From Polynucleobacter sp. JS-Polo-80-F4 (GTDB lineage Bacteria > Pseudomonadota > Gammaproteobacteria > Burkholderiales > Burkholderiaceae): a stretch of 64,000 bases of DNA. Below, one piece after another: positions 1-6,956 of this stretch. The position numbers were made by a program, and so were the translations under genes. The notes under the pieces were generated by a model, which saw only the letters and a program-made list of their open reading frames with translations, had not been told where the DNA came from and did no database searches. Positions within the stretch are counted from its first letter, which is position 1; each line of letters opens with the position of its first letter. The DNA lies in contig NZ_JACVPI010000001.1 in NCBI RefSeq assembly GCF_018881965.1, forward strand, positions 1 through 64,000, in the 5' to 3' direction.

Positions 1-277
1 AACTATCCCAGTTCACTACCGCACGTTGCGTTGTTTGATTCACTGTCATTGCTGCTGAGGTGGGGGTTTGGGTTTGGGAAATGGATGCAGAGCCGGCGAT
101 GACTTGACCGTTGGTGGGGAGTGCATTAGCTACTGGAACTGGTGACGCTGCTTGGATGCATTGAGCAAAGCTGATCAGAAAAAAAGAAACAGTGAATACC
201 TGCTTAATCTTGGTCGAAAAAGTAGCGTACGACTCATCAGGAGTATGGGACTGGAAAATCCCTGCAGGATTAATCAA
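1..277 (-). CDS. Filamentous haemagglutinin-type exoprotein, N-terminal part (runs off left edge)
   Basis: Only the first ~92 codons lie in the window. The frame gives a hydrophobic export segment (VFTVSFFLISFAQCIQA), then ALPTNGQVIAGSASIS and RAVVNWDS. Those two motifs are typical of the TPS (haemagglutination activity) domain at the start of TpsA/FhaB proteins, which are secreted across the outer membrane by a TpsB partner. The only in-frame start after the upstream stop at 290-292 is a TTG at 275-277, so the start is uncertain. The TpsB partner is not in the window. The family assignment comes from the motifs; size and function of the mature protein cannot be judged here. Confidence 0.7.
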   Translation of the reverse strand, partial: MINPAGIFQSHTPDESYATFSTKIKQVFTVSFFLISFAQCIQAASPVPVANALPTNGQVIAGSASISQTQTPTSAAMTVNQTTQRAVVNWDS

Positions 278-394
278 ATACTTGTATTTTTAAGCATAGA
301 TACTTGATTTTACGAGGAATTATCGTAAAAAGGAGCTCATATTGGGGGAAAAATCGCTAAAAAATCGAATTTAACGAGATATATGTCTAAGAGG

Positions 395-482
395 TGGTGC
401 CCGAGGCCGGAATCGAACCGGCACGACTTTTTTGAGTCGGCAGATTTTAAATCTGCTGTGTCTACCGATTTCACCACTCGGG
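395..482 (-). tRNA. tRNA-Leu(UAA)
   Basis: The minus strand folds as a class II tRNA. A 7-bp acceptor (GCCCGAG with CTCGGGC) is followed by an A discriminator and an encoded CCA. The anticodon TAA sits in the loop context ATTTAAAAT, the variable arm is long (GACTCAAAAAAGTC), and the T-arm contains GGTTCGATTCC. The long variable arm and UAA anticodon identify leucine. Confidence 0.97.
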
Positions 483-492
483 CCCGCACTAG

Positions 493-522
493 CAATAAAG
501 CAGTGCTAAATAAATCAAGACA
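493..522 (-). promoter_or_regulatory. Possible promoter for tRNA-Leu
   Basis: On the minus strand TTGTCT (522-517) and TTTATT (498-493) are separated by 18 bases. They would place transcription start about 4 bases before the mature tRNA. Matches to sigma-70 consensus are moderate, so this is a weak call. Confidence 0.35.
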
Positions 523-618
523 AACGAAATTTTAGCACGCAAGCCCCCTACAGACCCCTGTAGCTGCTTTCGACCCTCTACTCAAGGGCGGACCTAATAA
601 AACATCTAGAATATATGC

Positions 619-3078
619 ATGAATTTACCGGCAAAATCATCAGGAATTAGCAAACTAACGCGGGTCGGGCTTTTGCTAATAGGACTGTGTTTAGTGGCTG
701 GTTTAGCCCTTGCTGTTGCCTATTTATATTCTGCGCAATCTAATGCTTCCGGCAAAAGGTCTATTAAAGGTCTTGGTGACTCGGTTTCTATTGCTTTTGA
801 TGAAGTAGACATCCCGCATATCAAAGCAAAAAGTCAGGCAGATGCGTACTTTGCCCTAGGCTACCTTCATGCCACTGAGCGTTCCTGGCAGATGGAAATG
901 AATCGCCGTATTGCCAGTGGACGTCTCTCAGAAATTCTAGGTAACGACACAGTAAAAATTGATCGCTTTGTGCGCACGCTCGGCGTCAAGCGCGCAGCAG
1001 AGCGTCAGTTTGATCGCTACCCTGTTGCTGCCAAGCGTCTGTTACAAGCCTATGCCGATGGCGTCAATGCAGGTAACGCGCAATTGGGCTGGGCATTACC
1101 CATTGAATATTTTTTAACAGGATCAAAGCCAGGCCACTGGTCTCCAACTGATAGCGTTGCTTGGATGTTGATGATGGCTTATGACTTGGGTGGTAATTGG
1201 CATAAAGAATTACAAAGACTAGAGCTTTCTCAATACCTAACAACCAAACAAATTTGGGAAGTCATTCCAAGCTATGAGTCTAGCGAGCCAGTTAGTAATA
1301 TGGATTTTTCCAAACTGTATCGAGAACTCAAAGTCTTTCACTCCTCTCCAGGGCCCGTTGAATCTAGACCCCAAAATCTTCCCTCTACAGAGTTAAGTCA
1401 ATGGGAGCAAATGGGCGGCAGAGATGGCATTGGTTCCAATAACTGGGCCGTAAGTGGCAAGCTCAGCACTACAGGCAAGCCCCTACTGGCAAATGATCCC
1501 CATCTCGGGCTATCTGCCCCTGCAGTCTGGTATTTCGCCCATCTTGAGGCTCCCGGATTAAACATCATTGGCGGCACATTGCCCGGAATACCGGCGATTG
1601 TTTTAGGAAGAACCGATAAGTTTGCTTGGAGTTTCACCAACACAGGACCTGATGTACAAGATTTATATATTGAGCAAATCGATCCAAAGAATCCAGGAAT
1701 GTATCGAGGACCAGATGGTCCACTTCCGTTCAAAGTGCATCAAGAGATCATTGACATCAAAGGATCGCCCTCTTTAACATTTCTTGTTAAAGAGACTCGA
1801 CATGGTCCTGTTATCTCTGATTCTTATGCAAGAGCCAGACGTACGATTGATACTGATCGTTTTGCATTGGCTTTACGTTGGACGGCTCTAGACATTGAGA
1901 ATCAATCTGTTGCTGGATTACTAGATATGAATCGTGCTGCCGACCTCGACCAATTTAAGCAAGCACTTCGAAAAAATTACGCACCAATGCAAAACGTTGT
2001 AATGGCAGATAGTGAAGGCAATATTGCCTATCAAGCAGCAGGTGTTGCACCCAAAAGGATTCTGCATCATGGCTTGTACGGCGTAGCGCCAGCACCAGGC
2101 TGGGAGCGCCAATACGATTGGAATGGCTACGTGCCTTTTGAGCAACTTCCTGCCAGCAATAATCCTGAGCAAGGATGGATCGCGACGGCCAATCAAAGAA
2201 TTATTGCAGCCAACGATCCGAATCCACTAACGGGTGATTGGGATTTGCCAACGCGCTATGACCGCATTGTCGATCTTATTAAATCAAAAACCATTCATTC
2301 TGTAGATGATATGAAAACCATGCAAGGCGATACCCTATCGCTTGCTGCAACACCGCTATTGGAATTGTTTAAATCAAGTCAATCCACTCACCCCTTAAGC
2401 ACCAAAGCAATGGAGATTGGCAAAAGCTTTGATGGGGATATGAAATTAGATAGCGCAGGGGCACTCATTTTTAATGCCTGGGCTGATCAACTTACACAAG
2501 CCCTCTTCTCAAGATTGAGCTACCTCTTTTCTGAAAATTATGGCTCTCGCAATTACCGCTCGCCATTAATTAATCAGGTTAAAAATCCCAATAGCCCGTG
2601 GTGTGATGACCCTAAAACTGAACAAGTTGAATCTTGCCAGGAATCATCCAACAAAGCCCTTGATAAGGCTTTGGAATATTTAAGCAAGGAATATGGCAAT
2701 GACCCTAAATCTTGGGCCTGGGGCAAAGCGCATATTGCGATTTCTGAGCATCGCCCTTTCAGTAAAGTTCCGTTGCTTGGCAGTTTATTTAATGTCAGCA
2801 CACCTTTTCCCGGAGACAGCTTTACAGTCAACGTCGGTAGGCTTGAGCTTGCTCAATCCAAAAACCCGTACGAAACACTTCAAGCCCCTAGCTTAAGAAC
2901 CGTTTATGACTTATCTGACCTTGAAAAATCCCTCTTTGTTTATCAAACGGGTCAATCTGGATGGGTGCAAAGCAAGCTCTATCGGAATATGAACTCCTTA
3001 TGGGCTAATAACGAATATCTGCCCCTGAGAATGAAATCTGAAAATATCAATCGTCAGCTTGAATTAAGGACGAAGTAG
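619..3078 (+). CDS. Penicillin acylase family protein (Ntn hydrolase)
   Basis: An 819-residue precursor of the penicillin amidase / acyl-homoserine-lactone acylase family, which hydrolyses amide bonds after autocatalytic cleavage into two chains. An N-terminal membrane or signal segment (about residues 15-38) predicts periplasmic location. The expected nucleophile is Ser273 in GIGSNNWAVSG, preceded by Gly, as required for self-processing; NDPHLG follows about 20 residues later, as in the family. Length fits. The ATG at 619 has no strong ribosome site. Substrate cannot be told from sequence: an acyl-homoserine lactone, a peptide amide or another N-acyl compound are all possible. No quorum-sensing synthase or regulator is seen nearby. 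Confidence 0.85.
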   Translation: MNLPAKSSGISKLTRVGLLLIGLCLVAGLALAVAYLYSAQSNASGKRSIKGLGDSVSIAFDEVDIPHIKAKSQADAYFALGYLHATERSWQMEMNRRIASGRLSEILGNDTVKIDRFVRTLGVKRAAERQFDRYPVAAKRLLQAYADGVNAGNAQLGWALPIEYFLTGSKPGHWSPTDSVAWMLMMAYDLGGNWHKELQRLELSQYLTTKQIWEVIPSYESSEPVSNMDFSKLYRELKVFHSSPGPVESRPQNLPSTELSQWEQMGGRDGIGSNNWAVSGKLSTTGKPLLANDPHLGLSAPAVWYFAHLEAPGLNIIGGTLPGIPAIVLGRTDKFAWSFTNTGPDVQDLYIEQIDPKNPGMYRGPDGPLPFKVHQEIIDIKGSPSLTFLVKETRHGPVISDSYARARRTIDTDRFALALRWTALDIENQSVAGLLDMNRAADLDQFKQALRKNYAPMQNVVMADSEGNIAYQAAGVAPKRILHHGLYGVAPAPGWERQYDWNGYVPFEQLPASNNPEQGWIATANQRIIAANDPNPLTGDWDLPTRYDRIVDLIKSKTIHSVDDMKTMQGDTLSLAATPLLELFKSSQSTHPLSTKAMEIGKSFDGDMKLDSAGALIFNAWADQLTQALFSRLSYLFSENYGSRNYRSPLINQVKNPNSPWCDDPKTEQVESCQESSNKALDKALEYLSKEYGNDPKSWAWGKAHIAISEHRPFSKVPLLGSLFNVSTPFPGDSFTVNVGRLELAQSKNPYETLQAPSLRTVYDLSDLEKSLFVYQTGQSGWVQSKLYRNMNSLWANNEYLPLRMKSENINRQLELRTK

Positions 3079-3180
3079 ACGTTAGTAACTATTGCAAAAT
3101 TTGATAGAAATATCAAGATATCGGTCTATGGTGGGTAAAATGATCCCATACTGTGACTGGAAAATTTAAGGGCTATTTAC

Positions 3181-3582
3181 ATGAAAAAAACTTCTATTCT
3201 TTTGTTAAGCACTGCATTGCTATGCTCTGGAAATGTACTTGCAGAATGGCAAGAGGTTGGTAAGACCGATCTATTTACACTTTATGTAGATCCTGCAACC
3301 ATTCAAACCCAGGGTAATCTGTCTCAGATTATGTCGATGCTGGATTTTAAAAAGCCTGCTCAAAACCCTAAAACTAAAGAGAATGCTAGTTCTATTATTG
3401 GTCTGAATGAATATGAATGCAGCGCTGTGAAATATCGACCGATTGAATTTAAAGTATTTTCCGGAAATATGGGCAAAGGCAAAGTTGTAGAAGAACAAAA
3501 AACTCCAAGCAGTTCTTTTGAAAATATTGAAAATGGCTCATGGCCAGCTGGTGTCTATAACGTTGCCTGCAGCGGCAAGTAA
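3181..3582 (+). CDS. Small exported protein, surface-adhesin E-like
   Basis: A 133-residue protein with a clear Sec signal peptide (cleavage near VLA-EW). The mature part contains EWQEVGKTD, YVDPATI, an L-D-F-K segment and a C-terminal Cys that can pair with Cys80. This pattern matches the small surface-adhesin E-like proteins common in betaproteobacteria, where it is probably a periplasmic or outer-membrane-associated beta protein. The actual role in this organism is unknown. It stands alone between the acylase and a lipoprotein gene, with a perfect inverted repeat (3101-3116) upstream. Confidence 0.65.
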   Translation: MKKTSILLLSTALLCSGNVLAEWQEVGKTDLFTLYVDPATIQTQGNLSQIMSMLDFKKPAQNPKTKENASSIIGLNEYECSAVKYRPIEFKVFSGNMGKGKVVEEQKTPSSSFENIENGSWPAGVYNVACSGK

Positions 3583-3595
3583 AGCGAATGTTTTA

Positions 3596-3943
3596 ATGCT
3601 GGGTACCCTTAGGTATTTAGCATTAGCTCTAACCATTTGCATTATTAACGGCTGCGCTGCGCCTTTAGCCTTACTAAGCAGCTCAAGCACTGCAGCAGCG
3701 AGCAGTGTTGGAGCGGCTGCAGTCGCTAACCCAAGCACTGCAGTGAGTTTGGCCTCTACAGCAACCACAGGAAAGTCCCCCTTAGAACATGCGGCTTCAG
3801 CTGCAACAAAAAAGGAGTGCAGCTTCTTTAATTTAATTGGTTCCAAGCCAATATGTATCGAAGTAGTGCTACCGCCTGTCACAGACAGAAGCGAGCCGTT
3901 ACTAGGACCCACGGAAATCCCAAAAAAATCTGCTCAGCAATAG
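3596..3943 (+). CDS. Small putative lipoprotein
   Basis: Starting at the ATG at 3596 the product is 115 residues with a short hydrophobic signal and a lipobox ending IINGC, so lipidation on that Cys is likely. The next ~45 residues are rich in Ala and Ser (SSSSTAAASSVGAAAV), followed by a short C-terminal part with two further Cys (KKECSFF and SKPICIEVV). An in-frame upstream start at 3518 would overlap the preceding gene and bury the signal peptide, so the later start is preferred. No family was recognised. Confidence 0.6.
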   Translation: MLGTLRYLALALTICIINGCAAPLALLSSSSTAAASSVGAAAVANPSTAVSLASTATTGKSPLEHAASAATKKECSFFNLIGSKPICIEVVLPPVTDRSEPLLGPTEIPKKSAQQ

Positions 3944-4022
3944 ATTTATGGTTTTCCCTCGTAAATAGCGCTCATAACAGTCTAAAATCGACCTTTCATT
4001 AGCAATTATTGAACGATTTCAC

Positions 4023-4877
4023 ATGGCCACAGAAAACCATTACCTCACACTTACCTGCCCCAATAAACCCGGCATCGTTGCAGCAGTTTCTACCTATATA
4101 TTTGAGCTTGGCGGAGACATTGAAGAGGCGCAACAATTTGATGACAAAGCATCTAAACGCTTTTTTATGCGTGTCAGCTTTAGCTGCCCTGCAAATGTCG
4201 ACTCTCTCAGATCTGGCTTTTTGGAAATCGCGAAGCGCTTTGAACTGACTTGGGATTTGCGTGCAGTCAAGGATCTCAAGCGAGTCCTGATCATGGCTTC
4301 CAAGCTAGATCATTGCTTAGTTGATCTACTCTACCGCTGGCGCATCGGTGAGCTGCCTATGATTATTTGCGGCATCGTTTCGAATCATCCACGCGATGTC
4401 TATGCCAGTATCGATTTTGCTGATATTCCGTTCTACCATTTGCCGGTTACACCAGAGACCAAGCCAGCACAAGAAGCAAAGCTTCTAGAAATCGTTGCGG
4501 AGTCTAAGGTGGATATGGTGATTCTGGCGCGTTATATGCAAATCTTGTCAGATGATCTATCGACCAAACTTTCTGGCCGCTGCATCAACGTACACCATTC
4601 ATTCTTGCCAAGCTTTAAAGGTGCTAAGCCTTACCACCAGGCACATGCGCGCGGTATTAAGCTGATTGGTGCAACCGCTCATTTTGTTACTAGCGATTTG
4701 GATGAAGGTCCGATCATTGAGCAAGACGTTACGCGCGTTACCCATGGCGATACACCCGATGATCTAGTGCGTAAAGGTCGTGACTTAGAGCGCACTGTTC
4801 TTTCAAGAGCCTTACGCTACTACCTACATGATCGCGTCCTCATTAATGGCGCAACTTCTGTAGTTTTCTCTGACTAA
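4023..4877 (+). CDS. purU: Formyltetrahydrofolate deformylase
   Basis: PurU hydrolyses 10-formyltetrahydrofolate to formate and tetrahydrofolate, balancing the one-carbon pool and feeding formate to purine synthesis. The 284-residue protein has an N-terminal ACT domain (residues ~7-85, LTCPNKPGIVAAV) and a formyltransferase-type catalytic domain. That domain carries the catalytic set Asn189, His191 (NVHHSFLPSF) and Asp227 (SDLDEGPI). Length is normal for the family. It is convergent with soxA, leaving only ~18 bases between the stop codons. No clear Shine-Dalgarno is seen before the ATG. Confidence 0.95.
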   Translation: MATENHYLTLTCPNKPGIVAAVSTYIFELGGDIEEAQQFDDKASKRFFMRVSFSCPANVDSLRSGFLEIAKRFELTWDLRAVKDLKRVLIMASKLDHCLVDLLYRWRIGELPMIICGIVSNHPRDVYASIDFADIPFYHLPVTPETKPAQEAKLLEIVAESKVDMVILARYMQILSDDLSTKLSGRCINVHHSFLPSFKGAKPYHQAHARGIKLIGATAHFVTSDLDEGPIIEQDVTRVTHGDTPDDLVRKGRDLERTVLSRALRYYLHDRVLINGATSVVFSD

Positions 4878-4895
4878 TCAGAGTCATGCGTCTGC

Positions 4896-5678
4896 TTAAG
4901 GCCTGACCCCTGGGGACTCCATGGGTAGGCCTCTGGCACGCCACATCAAAAATAACTCTAGCTGAGCCATTTCTGGCGAGCCATACTCAAATTGTTGAGC
5001 CCTCACACCGCTCATGCAATTCCGCAGACGCCGTTGCAATGAACCTAAGGTCTGCCACTCCAGACGATAAATAGGATAAGCATTGGGATGACCTTGCGGT
5101 ATGAAGCTCCCACCTAACTTTAGACCCGCCCTATCCTCATGACATTGCGCACAAGATAAATTAAGTTGTCCCATACGCTCATTAAATGAATGACGACCTT
5201 TTTTTAAGAAAGCGGTATTAGCTGGGGTTTCACTCACGGAGATTGGCATTCCTTTTGATTGAAAAGCAATCAATGCCGTTAGTGCAAGAAGGTCTTTACT
5301 CTCATACGCCAACGGAGCAGAAGATTGATTGCTTGCCCGGCATTGATTGATCTGCCCTTCTAAGGTCTGGAGCTTACCTTTGATGACCTTCGGAAACTGT
5401 GCCGCCACACCACGCATCGATTTTTTAACATCTCCATGACAGGTGCTACAAGATTTATTCTGTGACCCCAATTTTTGCTGCCACAATGCATCGCCATCAC
5501 CAACCCAAAACATGGCGGGATTCAATGAAGGATCGTCCTGCATTGCCTTGTTTTCTGGTGTCATCAAATCATAACTAGATTGTTGTCGAGGCGTTGCGGC
5601 ACTTGCTACCTCACTGGCAAAGAGGTTAGCGAGTACCAGATAAATACCACTCAGAAAAAAGAATGTTTGTTTTTTCAC
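4896..5678 (-). CDS. soxA: Sulfur-oxidation dihaem cytochrome SoxA
   Basis: SoxA is the periplasmic subunit that, with SoxX, oxidatively links thiosulfate to the SoxY carrier cysteine. The 260-residue protein has a signal peptide and two haem c sites, CSTCH (77-81) and CAQCH (176-180). It also has Cys221 in RNCMSGVRA, the position of the cysteine persulfide ligand in characterised SoxA. The start is a GTG whose last bases overlap the soxZ stop (GTGA), implying translational coupling. It is last in a soxXYZA run; soxB and soxCD are absent from the window. Dihaem SoxA types exist in several lineages, so haem content is not odd. Confidence 0.92.
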   Translation of the reverse strand: MKKQTFFFLSGIYLVLANLFASEVASAATPRQQSSYDLMTPENKAMQDDPSLNPAMFWVGDGDALWQQKLGSQNKSCSTCHGDVKKSMRGVAAQFPKVIKGKLQTLEGQINQCRASNQSSAPLAYESKDLLALTALIAFQSKGMPISVSETPANTAFLKKGRHSFNERMGQLNLSCAQCHEDRAGLKLGGSFIPQGHPNAYPIYRLEWQTLGSLQRRLRNCMSGVRAQQFEYGSPEMAQLELFLMWRARGLPMESPGVRP

Positions 5679-6004
5679 GTAACAGTAATGCGAGCCTGAT
5701 TCACGGCCTCATATCCATCATCCCCCACCCATTTAAATTCTAGGGTTCCGTTCTCTACAGCAATAGTAGTAAAGATGATTAGGGGATTTGCACCTATACC
5801 GGAGTAGAAGTCTGCTTTAAATACTTCCACAGTGTTGTAGGTACAGGTAAAGGTGCGAATAATATCGCGAGGAATAAGTTTGCCTCCCTCGGTATAACGA
5901 AAACCTGATTCCATATCGTGTTGCGCAATTGCGCGAATCTCAATAATGGAATCTTTTTTTGCCGTTGCGGGCATTGTGATGGATGTGCGGGATGTTTTAC
6001 TCAT
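5675..6004 (-). CDS. soxZ: Sulfur carrier complex protein SoxZ
   Basis: SoxZ partners SoxY in the periplasmic SoxYZ carrier that holds the sulfur substrate during thiosulfate oxidation. The 109-residue product is the right size, a single immunoglobulin-like beta domain with GFRYTEGGKLIPRDIIRTF, ADFYSGIGANP and FKWVGDDG, all typical of SoxZ. No signal peptide is expected, because it is exported bound to SoxY. The ATG at 6004 overlaps the soxY stop as ATGA; a longer reading from 6019 only adds MYGDG and runs into soxY. It overlaps the GTG start of soxA. Confidence 0.93.
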   Translation of the reverse strand: MSKTSRTSITMPATAKKDSIIEIRAIAQHDMESGFRYTEGGKLIPRDIIRTFTCTYNTVEVFKADFYSGIGANPLIIFTTIAVENGTLEFKWVGDDGYEAVNQARITVT

Positions 6005-6477
6005 ACCATCTCCGTACATGCTGAAAGGGTCACCAAAGTTTCAGCAGAGCCCTGCCAAAAACTTCCGTTACTCAACTGCGCAATGGCCCAGACCTTCTGG
6101 CTATCAGCTAAACGAACACGAGTTGTAATGTTTGCCGAGCCAGATCTAGGACTAAGGTAGACGGTAAAAATATTAGGCAAAGGATTTCCCTCTGCGATGA
6201 CATGAATAGTCTTTACATAATCATTGGCTGTCATTGGGCTATCAACACTAACTTTGAGAACCACTAAGTTTCCGTTCTCCACCAGTGGCGGTATGGTTAG
6301 AATCACTTTACCTTCACGGATAGCGGCACCACCAGTAATTTTTTTAATCGCCTCATCAGCCTCTTCTTTTTTAGCAAAGGCAGTTATTGGATTTAAACAA
6401 AAACCTAAAGCTAATAGTCCAAGACCTTGGACTTGCTTAAGCCAATGTCGACGATAATTGTGAGCAATTTTTTTCAT
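6001..6477 (-). CDS. soxY: Sulfur carrier SoxY with unusual C-terminus
   Basis: SoxY carries the substrate on a cysteine at the end of a flexible C-terminal arm. The 158-residue protein has a twin-arginine-like export signal (YRRHWLKQVQGLG, residues 8-20), consistent with Tat export of SoxYZ, followed by the SoxY beta domain (VRLADSQKVWAIAQLSNG). The family's tail normally ends GGCGG. Here it ends VTLSACTEMV, so the cysteine (154) is present but the flanking glycines are not and four residues follow it. Either this is a divergent SoxY clade or a SoxY-like carrier for another sulfur compound. It lies 11 bases after soxX. Confidence 0.85.
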   Translation of the reverse strand: MKKIAHNYRRHWLKQVQGLGLLALGFCLNPITAFAKKEEADEAIKKITGGAAIREGKVILTIPPLVENGNLVVLKVSVDSPMTANDYVKTIHVIAEGNPLPNIFTVYLSPRSGSANITTRVRLADSQKVWAIAQLSNGSFWQGSAETLVTLSACTEMV

Positions 6478-6488
6478 CTAGATTTCGG

Positions 6489-6929
6489 TTAATTTGAATT
6501 ATTTAAGGTCATCAAGAAAGCAATGACATCCTCAATTTCTTGGCCATTCAAAATCGTTTGACCAGCAAATTTAGGAGCCACTCGATTGAGGTGGCTTGTT
6601 TGGTAATAGGCCGGCATGATGGTCTGCGGATTAAAGTGTGCTGAATTAACGATACGAGCCCTTAATTGAGGTACGTTTAAACGCGCAACACTCGCTTTGA
6701 GCTCAGGCGCCAAGTTCCCCTGAAAACGCTCCTCAGGAAAGGGTCCGTTATGACATAACAAGCATAGCCCCGTCTGACGGCTCACCACAATAGCTCTACC
6801 ACGCACTGGATTGCCAGACTCAGTAGAAAGGGATTCGAATATCGAATCCCCCGTGATTACTTGTGCATGTGCATCGTTGAAATTGAGGAAGACTAGCAAT
6901 AAAGATGCTAGTGCAATCCTCTTTTTCAT
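6489..6929 (-). CDS. soxX: Sulfur-oxidation monohaem cytochrome SoxX
   Basis: SoxX accepts electrons from SoxA and passes them to the respiratory chain. From the ATG at 6929 the product is 146 residues with a Sec signal (ending DAHA-QV). It has one haem c site, CLLCH (56-60), and a likely axial Met at ~105 in PQTIMPAYY. RGRAIVVSRQTGLC and the C-terminal EIEDVIAFLMTL are characteristic of SoxX. A GTG six bases upstream is an alternative start. The gene begins ~27 bases after the molybdenum hydroxylase stop, so it is probably on the same transcript. The haem may therefore also accept electrons from that enzyme, although no direct sign of this is visible. Confidence 0.9.
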   Translation of the reverse strand: MKKRIALASLLLVFLNFNDAHAQVITGDSIFESLSTESGNPVRGRAIVVSRQTGLCLLCHNGPFPEERFQGNLAPELKASVARLNVPQLRARIVNSAHFNPQTIMPAYYQTSHLNRVAPKFAGQTILNGQEIEDVIAFLMTLNNSN

Positions 6930-6956
6930 CGACACAGTTTCACTATGAGCTAATTC

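Noticed and set aside
3101..3116. FNR site upstream of the surface-adhesin E-like gene
   Set aside because: The half-sites fit but the spacing is two bases too long for FNR, so it is kept only as an inverted repeat.
3518..3595. Earlier start for the small lipoprotein gene
   Set aside because: It overlaps the upstream gene and would place the lipobox far from the N-terminus.
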